This document shows positions 6,151 to 13,041 of a DNA stretch of 21,631 nt, piece after piece. Positions within the stretch are counted from its first letter, which is position 1. Each line of letters begins with the position of its first letter. The translations under genes were made by a program, and so were the position numbers. Source of the stretch: UMGS1851 sp900555605 (GTDB taxonomy: Bacteria; Bacillota; Clostridia; UBA1212; UBA1255); the NCBI GenBank assembly GCA_902472555.1, contig CABROF010000035.1, forward strand, positions 1 to 21,631. Direction: 5' to 3'. The notes under the pieces were generated by a model. The model saw only the letters and a list, made by a program, of their open reading frames with translations, was not told the DNA's origin and ran no database searches.

Positions 6151-7909
6151 GCGCATTCCGTGGGAATGCCGTAAGCTTCCGGATACCGTCCTTTTTACCG
6201 TCGGAATAAAAGCAGTAAATCATCGTTTCTGTGACATGTATGTCGGAGATATAAACGGCATCGTCCTGATAGGAAAACAGCAGCTCCGGCGCGCCGCCGG
6301 CGCTGATTTTATAAAGCCCGTAATCAAAGCGGTCTCCGCTGTCGCTGATCTGATATCCGTAATAATAAATATCCGTCCCGTACACATCGTAGGCGCCTGT
6401 CGTCAGATACACATGATTTACCGGCCGCTGCTCCGGGTCGGCCGGGACTGTCTGACCTACGACTGTAATGGTATCATCCCGCAGATCAACGCGGTATAAA
6501 AGAAGTACGCTTTGGTAAAGTACGTCAAAATACAGATAATCGCCCTCAATTGTAAATAGATACACCTCGTCCAGATATAACCCTTCCGTGGACGGTGTTC
6601 CCTGAAAGTCCGTCACACGATGCAGTCCCTTTCCGGCGCCGCTGGAAAAATAGATCGTACCGTCCCCTGCGATATTAATATCGTAGCGAAACAGATTGCT
6701 GTCGCCTTCGGTACTGAGAACCTGCCGGATTTCCTCTTCACGCTGAACGCCGTCCTTTGGCACGCAATAGATGCCGTTGTTTCCGGAAAAATATACGCAG
6801 TCGCCGTATAAAGCCATGGCCGCGCCGGAAACAGGCGCGAGACAGATCGGATTAGAGCCGTCAAATGCACAGCGGTACATCTTTCCATCCGTATTATTCC
6901 GGTAAAATAAATACCGGCCGTCGGTAAGCAGCTCCTTCACAAAGTGGTCGGATATTTTGACGGGCTCGCTGTCAGATGCGGAAAGCGCCCTTTTATATAA
7001 ACAGTTGTCTTTTCCCTGATAATACACATATCCGTCGTTTTCAACCAAGGCCAGGGTATTTCCGTGCTGTGCCGCCGATTCGTCAGACGAAGGCCCCGGG
7101 TTTACCGCTTCGCCTCCCTTGCGCACCAGCCTTACGACTAAAAAAACAACGGCAGCCGCACAGACGGCGGCAGCGGCGCATAAGAGGAGATTGCGCGTCA
7201 TCTTTATCCGGCGTGCACGCGCCGCCTCTTTTTTCAGACGGTAGAGCTTTTGATCCTCTTGGGTGAACGCTGCTTCTTCGTCGCTGAGATTGATCTCTTC
7301 ATGGCTGATATGCTCTGCCTTTGACGGCATGTCCGACAGAATCAGATCCCAGTAATCCGGTGTGCACGCCTGCGCGTCCTTTTTCAGCTGCGCCAAAATA
7401 TCCGCCCTCCTGCGGTATTGGGTCTTATCGGGAAACTCGCGTTTTTTGAGCTCTGCCACGGCACGGCGGTATTCATTGGAGGCGGATTGCTGATAATACC
7501 AAAGCAATTTTGCGATGTCTTTTCTGCTGAGACCGGACAGCGCGTGCAGCAGAAGGAGGGTGCCCCGCTCATTTTTCAGGTGATAAATGGTTTCCTGCAG
7601 CAAAAAGGTAAGGTTATCCGCCTTTTGCCCATCGGCAAGCGCTTTCAGCTGCGGGTCCTGCAGCGCGTTGACACTCAGGTGCCGGGCAATATCGAGAATC
7701 CAATATTCTGCGTTTAATTCCGTGTCGAAAAGGTAGGCCTGCTTTGCGACCCTGCGGTAGGTTTCCACCGCGATGCAGCGCGCCAATCCCTTATCCTTTA
7801 CAATGGACAGAGACAGGGCGAATACCGTCCGGTATGTCTGCAGATACAGATTATGATAGTCCTCTTCTTCTCCGCGGGCAATGCCAACGATTAAATATTC
7901 CAAATCCAT
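6125..7909 (-). CDS. Membrane-spanning ECF-sigma-like protein fused to a DUF5050-like beta-propeller
   Basis: A 594-residue protein with an unusual layout. Residues 5-84 resemble sigma region 2 (LYLQTYRTVFALSLSIVKDK..A....ET..RV, then EYWILDIARHLSVNAL). Residues 106-157 resemble region 4 with its helix-turn-helix (LLLLHALSGLSRKDIAKLL...EYRRAVAELKKR). A charged linker (158-240) leads to one membrane helix (241-260, alanine/valine-rich, flanked by basic residues). The outer part (265-594) has repeated units of the type GYVYYQGKDNCLYKRAL / GRYLFYRNNTDGKMYRCAFDG / GDCVYFSGNNGIYCV, as in DUF5050-type beta-propellers. The start at 7909 has AAAGGA 9 bases upstream; a TTG at 7918 is too close to it. 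No separate anti-sigma gene is adjacent. Inference: a one-piece envelope sensor, or a membrane-held regulator released by proteolysis. The sigma part is degenerate and may no longer bind polymerase. Confidence 0.82.
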   Translation of the reverse strand: MDLEYLIVGIARGEEEDYHNLYLQTYRTVFALSLSIVKDKGLARCIAVETYRRVAKQAYLFDTELNAEYWILDIARHLSVNALQDPQLKALADGQKADNLTFLLQETIYHLKNERGTLLLLHALSGLSRKDIAKLLWYYQQSASNEYRRAVAELKKREFPDKTQYRRRADILAQLKKDAQACTPDYWDLILSDMPSKAEHISHEEINLSDEEAAFTQEDQKLYRLKKEAARARRIKMTRNLLLCAAAAVCAAAVVFLVVRLVRKGGEAVNPGPSSDESAAQHGNTLALVENDGYVYYQGKDNCLYKRALSASDSEPVKISDHFVKELLTDGRYLFYRNNTDGKMYRCAFDGSNPICLAPVSGAAMALYGDCVYFSGNNGIYCVPKDGVQREEEIRQVLSTEGDSNLFRYDINIAGDGTIYFSSGAGKGLHRVTDFQGTPSTEGLYLDEVYLFTIEGDYLYFDVLYQSVLLLYRVDLRDDTITVVGQTVPADPEQRPVNHVYLTTGAYDVYGTDIYYYGYQISDSGDRFDYGLYKISAGGAPELLFSYQDDAVYISDIHVTETMIYCFYSDGKKDGIRKLTAFPRNALDKAVILF

Positions 7910-8038
7910 TTTGCACAATCCTTTGCCAACAAGATTCTTTGCTGCTGAAACGAATACAGTATACGCTTATTTTTTGCGTGCTTCCATTTGCAGATGTAAA
8001 TTTTTAATGGCGATTCCGCTCCCCGGGCCCGGGACCCG
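7910..8038. other. Gap between cls and the sigma-like gene, with GC palindrome
   Basis: The 129-base gap holds a perfect 12-bp palindrome CCCGGGCCCGGG (8022-8033) just after the cls stop. It could form a short hairpin but has no following T-run. A TATACT (7963-7958, minus) could be a -10 box for the sigma-like gene, but the matching -35 (TGGAAG) is poor. A non-housekeeping promoter is possible. Confidence 0.35.
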
Positions 8039-9805
8039 TTACAGCATTGGCGCAAAAATATTCAAAATCGCCTGCGTCGTCCGGATATACCAGGGGCGCT
8101 TTTTCCATTTCAGATAATCGACCTCCTGGCATTTTGTGAGGGTATTCAGAAAGTCCGCTTTGATATCCAGCACCGTATCCGTGCCGCAGAGCCAGACGCC
8201 GTTTTCAAAATGCAGGTAAAATGACCGGAAGTCCATATTTACCGTACCCACCACAGCTGTCTCATCGTCTGATACCACGTTCTTAGAATGGATAAATCCG
8301 GGCGTATATTCAAAGATGCGCACGCCTGCCTTCAAAAGCGTGCCGTAAAAGGAACGCGTCAGCAGATAGACATACTTTTTGTCCGGAATGCCGGGGGTAA
8401 TAATGCGGACATCCACGCCGCTCAGGGCAGCTAAGCTCAGGGCCGTGACCATTTCATTATCCAGCACCAGGTAGGGGGTGGTAATATAAATATAATCCTT
8501 TGCATGATTGATCATCTGCATATACAAATATTCCGCCGGATTATTGGGGTTGTTGAAGGGGCCGTCGCAAAAGGGCTGTACAAATCCGCGGCCCCGGTGC
8601 CCCTGTTCCTGCCGACTCCGCTCCTGTTCCTGCTGCGCTTGCGCTTGCCGACCTCGGTCCGGCGCCTGTGCCTGTTCGTTCTCCTGCTCCTGCCGCGCCT
8701 GCTGACTCTGCCCCTGCGCCTGCGCCGCAGCCGGACCAGACTCCCGCGGCGCTTCCGGAAGAAATTTATTGTAATCCTCGATTTTTCCCGCATAAATTCT
8801 GCGTTGATCCCTTTTCGCGGTACCGGATACGGCATAAGCCCACATTTGCAGGAACATGACGGTAAGACTCCATACGCTTTCTCCCGTCAGCTTCAGGCCG
8901 GAATCCTTCCAATGGCCGAAGGCATCGACAACATTGATATATTCATCCGCGATATTTACGCCGCCGGTAAAACCTACGTTCCCGTCTACTACGCAGATTT
9001 TCTGGTGGTTGCGGTAATTGATATAAAAATTATTGACAAAAGGAAGCACCGGGTTGAACACGGCGGCTTTAATGCCGGTCTCGCTGATCTGCGCCCAAAA
9101 ACGGTTCGGCAGCGTAGACATACAGCCGAAATCATCGTACAGCAGCCGGACATCAACGCCTTCCTCTGCCTTCTGCCGCAGCACCTCAAACAGCTCGTCC
9201 CACATTTTTCCCTTAGAAATGATGAAAAACTCCAGAAGAATAAATTTTTTGGCCTTTTTGATTTCCGCAATCATGGCCGGATAGAAGGTATCGCCTAAAT
9301 GATAATATTCCGATGCTTCGTGGCGATAGACGGGAAATCCGGATTTGCTTAAAAATTTTGTGATACGCTCCTGCGCTGGATGCATGTATGCAATTTCCAT
9401 TTCCGTATCATGATTCCAGCGGTAAAGCGGAATCGTCATCTCCGAGAGAATCGGAATGCGCTTACGCATCTTCCGCGGATAACGGCCGCGGCCCCACATG
9501 GCGTAAAAAATAATTCCCATAAACGGGATCACCAGAATCATGGTAATCCATGCGATTTTATACGACGGATTGGATTGATTGTATACGATCCTGATAACGG
9601 TAAAGGCAGAGACAATCTGAAACACGATATAAACGGACAGTGCAAATGCGCTCAGGGTATACAGACCCCAAACAAGAAATGCAAGCTGCAGAAGAAAAAT
9701 GACTGCGGCGGCAATCATACGGCTGAAGCTGCCCTTCCTGCGTTTGGGCAGCTTCTGAAGCGGCATATTTGTTGTTTCGTTATATTCGTTGATCTCTTTG
9801 TGCAT
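8039..9805 (-). CDS. cls: Cardiolipin synthase (phospholipase D family) with Q/E/R-rich insert
   Basis: A 588-residue membrane enzyme expected to join two phosphatidylglycerols into cardiolipin plus glycerol. Three N-terminal hydrophobic segments (about 30-51, 53-72, 82-101; PLDc_N-like) precede two phospholipase D domains. The first HKD motif is H267-K269-D274 (NHQKICVVDGNVGFTGG); the second is H506-K508-D513 (HSKNVVSDDETAVVGTVN). The family block GFVQPFCDGP at 408-417 opens the second domain. Between the domains, residues about 350-408 are a low-complexity Q/E/A/R-rich insert absent from typical family members (~480-510 residues). The start at 9805 has GAGGTG 5 bases upstream, preferred over the longer frame from 9856. 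It has its own promoter and is followed by the sigma-like gene on the same strand. Confidence 0.93.
   Translation of the reverse strand: MHKEINEYNETTNMPLQKLPKRRKGSFSRMIAAAVIFLLQLAFLVWGLYTLSAFALSVYIVFQIVSAFTVIRIVYNQSNPSYKIAWITMILVIPFMGIIFYAMWGRGRYPRKMRKRIPILSEMTIPLYRWNHDTEMEIAYMHPAQERITKFLSKSGFPVYRHEASEYYHLGDTFYPAMIAEIKKAKKFILLEFFIISKGKMWDELFEVLRQKAEEGVDVRLLYDDFGCMSTLPNRFWAQISETGIKAAVFNPVLPFVNNFYINYRNHQKICVVDGNVGFTGGVNIADEYINVVDAFGHWKDSGLKLTGESVWSLTVMFLQMWAYAVSGTAKRDQRRIYAGKIEDYNKFLPEAPRESGPAAAQAQGQSQQARQEQENEQAQAPDRGRQAQAQQEQERSRQEQGHRGRGFVQPFCDGPFNNPNNPAEYLYMQMINHAKDYIYITTPYLVLDNEMVTALSLAALSGVDVRIITPGIPDKKYVYLLTRSFYGTLLKAGVRIFEYTPGFIHSKNVVSDDETAVVGTVNMDFRSFYLHFENGVWLCGTDTVLDIKADFLNTLTKCQEVDYLKWKKRPWYIRTTQAILNIFAPML
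8588..8758 (-). repeat. Low-complexity coding stretch within cls
   Basis: About 57 codons rich in CAG/CAA, GAG/GAA, GCN and CGN, with irregular QAQAQ, QEQE and RQEQ runs. It encodes the hydrophilic linker between the two phospholipase D domains. The units are imperfect, so slippage or small duplications are likely. Confidence 0.7.
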
Positions 9806-9827
9806 TCTTTCACCTCGTAGCGTGATT

Positions 9828-9856
9828 ATTATAACGCGGTTTTTTGGTGAAAGCAA
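9828..9856 (-). promoter_or_regulatory. Promoter of cls
   Basis: Minus-strand TTGCTT (9856-9851), 17-base spacer, perfect TATAAT (9833-9828). The predicted leader is only about 15 bases before the ATG at 9805. The -35 box falls within a small GAAAG-TTG-CTTTC inverted repeat (about 9848-9860). Confidence 0.6.
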
Positions 9857-9906
9857 CTTTCAGATCCGCATTCGGAGCTGAAACAGCGGTGAGCGCGCAT
9901 ACCGCG

Positions 9907-11220
9907 CTATTCCGGGCGGCTGCCGGCCCGGGCAGTAAAGCCGCGCCACCTGCGGATGCTAAAGACGCAAGCAATTGTGCCCAGCACTGCGGCCGCGGCC
10001 CAGCAGATCACCGATGTCTGCCAGCCGAAGGCCTCCGTAACCGCGGCAATCCCATAGGTCGAGATGGCACTTCCGAGATACGTAAAAGTATTCAGCATGC
10101 CGGAGACAGTGGAGGTCCTTCCGTATCTGGCAAAATGAGCAGGTACGCGGCTGATCAGCATGAGATTGACGCCATGCATACAGCCCGTAGTGATTCCGGC
10201 CAGCAGGACGGAGGTATAGGGACTGAATGAGAAAAATACGGCCAGCAATGCACAGGAGCATGCGCCAAAAGCAAAGATTGCCGCAGCGCAGGTAGCTTCA
10301 CTGCGGATGATGCGATTGAGCATAGACGCAAGACTTACGCTGATAATACTGAAAATCGGCAGTGCCACGGAGACCAGTACGGCCAGGGAGGTTGACAGGT
10401 CATATGTTTCCGAAATATAGGACGGAATCCAGGTAAGCAGTCCGTCCTTCAGAATCCCTTGCAGAACAATTGCAATCGCCATAAAAAAGAGACCAGAAGA
10501 AGTAAACAGCTTATACAGAGAGGTTTTATCGGGATTCTCCCGCATCTTTTCTTCCGGGGCGTTTTCCTTCGGGGAGGCAGGCGTTTTCCGATCGGCGGGC
10601 GCAGCGGCATCCGCGGTCCGGACGATTCCTGCGCGCCGCCAGTTTTCAATGCGGCGGGTACCCCGCATCCAATTGCATATTACGCATATACAAAAGGCCG
10701 CGGCGATCCAGAAGACATAACGCCAATTCAGCACGCGGATGCAGACCGGCGCCAGCAGATAGACTGTGATTGTTCCGGCAGAGCTTGCAATGGAAATATG
10801 GACGCAGGCTCTTTTGAACGCCTCGGCAGGCAGAAGGTCCACCATCATACGGACCAGGGGCGGCCACAACATGGACTGCGCAAATCCGTTGATACACCAG
10901 ATCGCGGTCATCAACGGGACGCACAGCGTGCAGGGCATTAAAATGTTTGTGACAGACGTTATGCAGAGCCCGATGAAGATCAGATTCCGCGGTTTGTATT
11001 TATCGCCTAAAAGGCCGCAGATTAATTGCCCGGCGCCGTATGTCACAAAGCTGCCCGTAACCGCCATGCTGGCGGCGGTTTTGGACAGCCCTTCTGCAGA
11101 GACGATCTCCGAGACTACGGCGCTGTAGTTGATTCGCGTAAGGTAGCTGGCGAAATAGACCATCCAGCATAAAAAGATGACATATGTCTGGTATTTTCGC
11201 TGATCTGTATCTATAGTCAT
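9907..11220 (-). CDS. MFS permease, organophosphate/sugar-phosphate (GlpT/UhpT-like) type
   Basis: A 437-residue integral membrane transporter with about twelve helices in two bundles, split by a ~55-residue hydrophilic loop (around residues 185-240, rich in P, E and K). The first half fits the organophosphate:phosphate antiporter branch: FASYLTRINYSAV, then FVTYGAGQLICGLLGDKYKPRNLIFIGL (the family G-D-R/K loop), then INGFAQSMLWPPLVRMM, which resembles the GlpT/UhpT WPP segment. The start at 11220 overlaps the stop of the upstream phosphodiesterase as ATGA, indicating coupled translation; an upstream GGGAGGG lies 12 bases away. The operon context suggests import of a phosphorylated or phosphodiester compound for the partner enzyme. 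The substrate is unknown and other MFS branches are possible. Confidence 0.85.
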   Translation of the reverse strand: MTIDTDQRKYQTYVIFLCWMVYFASYLTRINYSAVVSEIVSAEGLSKTAASMAVTGSFVTYGAGQLICGLLGDKYKPRNLIFIGLCITSVTNILMPCTLCVPLMTAIWCINGFAQSMLWPPLVRMMVDLLPAEAFKRACVHISIASSAGTITVYLLAPVCIRVLNWRYVFWIAAAFCICVICNWMRGTRRIENWRRAGIVRTADAAAPADRKTPASPKENAPEEKMRENPDKTSLYKLFTSSGLFFMAIAIVLQGILKDGLLTWIPSYISETYDLSTSLAVLVSVALPIFSIISVSLASMLNRIIRSEATCAAAIFAFGACSCALLAVFFSFSPYTSVLLAGITTGCMHGVNLMLISRVPAHFARYGRTSTVSGMLNTFTYLGSAISTYGIAAVTEAFGWQTSVICWAAAAVLGTIACVFSIRRWRGFTARAGSRPE

Positions 11221-11993
11221 ACCAGCTGCCTGCCCTCCCAGCACGGATCCGAAGGGGTTCCGGTCAGCGCGGCAATTGTCGGCGCAATATCTTTGATATT
11301 TGTATTTTCTATAATGCGGCTCGGCTGGAAGACAGGACCGTTGAGAATAATCGGAATTTCCATATCCGCAGGCAGCTCCGAGCCGTGGCAGCGGTCATGT
11401 CCGCCGTGATCTGCGGTAACAATGAGATGATAATCGGAAGGCAGTTCTCCGCGGACAGACGCAATGATATCCCATACCGTATAGATCGATTCTAAATACG
11501 CATCCGTCATCCAGCCCTGCTCATGGCCGATGCAGTCCGGCAGACCGATATACAGAAAGACAAAATCCGGCGCATCTGCGCGGATATGCGCGAGGGCTTC
11601 CCGATAAAGCCTTTTGGCCGTGGCCTGATACGTATATACATGACCGGCAAGATAAACGCCGCACATCAGTGCGCCGGGACGCCATAAATCCCGCAGCTCC
11701 TCCCAGTCATAGAACACACTGCATGTTTTGCCCGCGCTGTGCAGAACGTCACAGAGCCCGTTCACCGGACGGACCTGGGGGACATAGGTATTGGAGAGAA
11801 TACCGTGCCGCCCGGGGTCCACGCTGTGAAATAGCGACATATGACAGGGCAGCGTAACAGAGGGCATTACTGTCTGCGCCTTGAGATCATATGTACTTTG
11901 TGCGAGAAGCTGGGAGACAAACGGATGCCCGCACAGACTGAGACTATCCGGACGCATACCGTCCGCCAACACCAAAAGTACCTTTTCCTGCAT
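11217..11993 (-). CDS. Alkaline-phosphatase-superfamily phosphodiesterase/pyrophosphatase (PF01663-like)
   Basis: A 258-residue, probably cytoplasmic, metal-dependent phosphodiesterase or phosphomonoesterase of the nucleotide-pyrophosphatase type. It has no signal peptide. The expected residues are visible: D11 (VLADGMRPDS), nucleophile T47 in PSVTLPCH, H63 (PGRHGI), D153 and H157 (GLPDCIGHEQG), D195-H196 (VTADHGGHD) and H203. It is compact compared with secreted relatives (~400 residues). It lies 6 bases after the DeoR gene (AAAGGG site 10 bases before the ATG, inside the deoR-type frame) and overlaps the permease by 4 bases. Context suggests it hydrolyses whatever the permease brings in. 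Related enzymes also act on phosphonoacetate or phosphoglycerol groups, so the substrate remains open. Confidence 0.87.
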   Translation of the reverse strand: MQEKVLLVLADGMRPDSLSLCGHPFVSQLLAQSTYDLKAQTVMPSVTLPCHMSLFHSVDPGRHGILSNTYVPQVRPVNGLCDVLHSAGKTCSVFYDWEELRDLWRPGALMCGVYLAGHVYTYQATAKRLYREALAHIRADAPDFVFLYIGLPDCIGHEQGWMTDAYLESIYTVWDIIASVRGELPSDYHLIVTADHGGHDRCHGSELPADMEIPIILNGPVFQPSRIIENTNIKDIAPTIAALTGTPSDPCWEGRQLV

Positions 11994-11999
11994 AAATCA

Positions 12000-12770
12000 T
12001 CAACCCTTTCGAATTAATTTAATATTATTTGCTTCATATAAATGTGTGATCTTTTCGTCCAAGCCTGCATCCGTTACAAAGGTACAGCCTGCGGAAATGT
12101 CACATAGCTTAATCAATGCCGTGGTTTCAAACTTTGAGCTGTCTGCCATTATATATACATGATCTGCGATTTGCATCAATGCCTGCTGAACATCAAGCAG
12201 CTCCGGGATATTACTGCCGACGCCGTGCTTGAGAGAAACCGAAGACGGGAAAACAAAGGACTTTGCTACACGAAGACTTTTCAGTACGGCAAGAGCAAAG
12301 GTGCCGTAGCACGCATCCTCGCTTCTTAGATATTGGCCGCCGACCATAATTAACTGAAAACCCTCCTTGTTCAGCTTCTGAAATACGCCCGGAGAATTTG
12401 TGATGATTGTCAGCTCCTGAAAATGCGTGCGGATCACATCCGCCAGTTCCAAGGCAGTACTGCCGGAATCCATCGCAATAATATCCCGCTCCCGGATTAA
12501 ATCGACTGCCGCGCTGCACAGCAGAGATTTATTTTCTTTGTGATTTGTCAGCCGTTCCGGCAGAGTAGAAAACGCACACAGCTGATTGACCGCAACCGCG
12601 CCGCCGTATACGCGGTCGAGGAGCCGGGCTTTTTCCAGCTGCAGAAGATCTCTGCGCACCGTCTCGATGGAAATATCGAACATTTCCATTAATTCTGCTA
12701 CGGTTACGGAGCCCTGCTTCTGTATCAGATCCAGAATTTTTTCATACCGTTCACTTGCGAACAACTCCAC
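12000..12770 (-). CDS. DeoR family transcriptional regulator
   Basis: A 256-residue DeoR-type regulator. The N-terminal helix-turn-helix spans about 6-58 (ERYEKILDLIQKQGSVTVAELMEMF, then SIETVRRDLLQLEKARLLDRVYGGAV). The C-terminal sugar-phosphate sensor domain shows DSGSTALELA, TIITNSPGV, MVGGQYL and IMADSSKF, the last matching the family DSSKF effector-site signature. Such proteins usually repress neighbouring catabolic genes until a phosphorylated intermediate binds. Translation probably starts at the GTG at 12770 (GGAG 4 bases upstream); a TTG at 12764 is an alternative that would begin MFASERY, as in many relatives. It is the first gene of the operon with the phosphodiesterase and permease, so it probably autoregulates. 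Confidence 0.93.
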   Translation of the reverse strand: MELFASERYEKILDLIQKQGSVTVAELMEMFDISIETVRRDLLQLEKARLLDRVYGGAVAVNQLCAFSTLPERLTNHKENKSLLCSAAVDLIRERDIIAMDSGSTALELADVIRTHFQELTIITNSPGVFQKLNKEGFQLIMVGGQYLRSEDACYGTFALAVLKSLRVAKSFVFPSSVSLKHGVGSNIPELLDVQQALMQIADHVYIMADSSKFETTALIKLCDISAGCTFVTDAGLDEKITHLYEANNIKLIRKG

Positions 12771-12801
12771 TCAACTCCACACAAATGCACATTTCGCCTG
12801 C

Positions 12802-12830
12802 ATTATAAAATAACCGAAACGCATTGTCAA
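12802..12830 (-). promoter_or_regulatory. Perfect-consensus promoter of the DeoR operon, with possible operator
   Basis: Minus-strand TTGACA (12830-12825), exactly 17 bases, TATAAT (12807-12802): all twelve bases match the housekeeping consensus. So strong a promoter normally needs repression. A TTTCG within the spacer and a CGAAA just downstream of the -10 box (around 12793-12818) form a spaced inverted repeat that could be the DeoR operator; this last point is tentative. Confidence 0.8.
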
Positions 12831-12867
12831 GACAAAATATCACTGATTTTTATAGGAACGGAGATGC

Positions 12868-12896
12868 TTTTCATTTTGACTTTTCGGAGATATAAT
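12868..12896 (+). promoter_or_regulatory. Possible promoter of the MATE gene
   Basis: A perfect TATAAT (12891-12896) lies 17 bases after TTTTCA (12868-12873, four of six matches). A better-looking TTGACT at 12876 is only 9 bases away and cannot pair with it. The resulting leader would be about 140 bases, with a GC-rich first half (12902-12950) and an AT-rich second half; no known riboswitch was recognised. Confidence 0.4.
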
Positions 12897-13041
12897 AAAA
12901 CAATGCGCCGCCGCGCCGCGGAAGCCTTCTGCCCCGGCAGCGCGCCGTATCAGAACAGCTCTGTGCGGAGTCATTTTACATATTTTCTGAAGATTTGCCG
13001 AAAAAACAAAAGCAGGGAAAGGAAGCGGAAATTTTTACGAT

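Noticed and set aside
8022..8033. GC palindrome after cls as an intrinsic terminator
   Set aside because: The hairpin would be only about 4-5 bp with a GC loop, and no T-run follows on the transcribed strand.
8504..9298. 264-codon plus-strand frame opposite cls
   Set aside because: It mirrors the repetitive CTG/CGC sequence of the cls insert and has no start signals. Cls motifs on the other strand are unambiguous.
9892..9908. AGCGCG-CATAC-CGCGCT hairpin at the permease stop as terminator
   Set aside because: The 6-bp stem is real, but the following minus-strand sequence has no T-rich tail.
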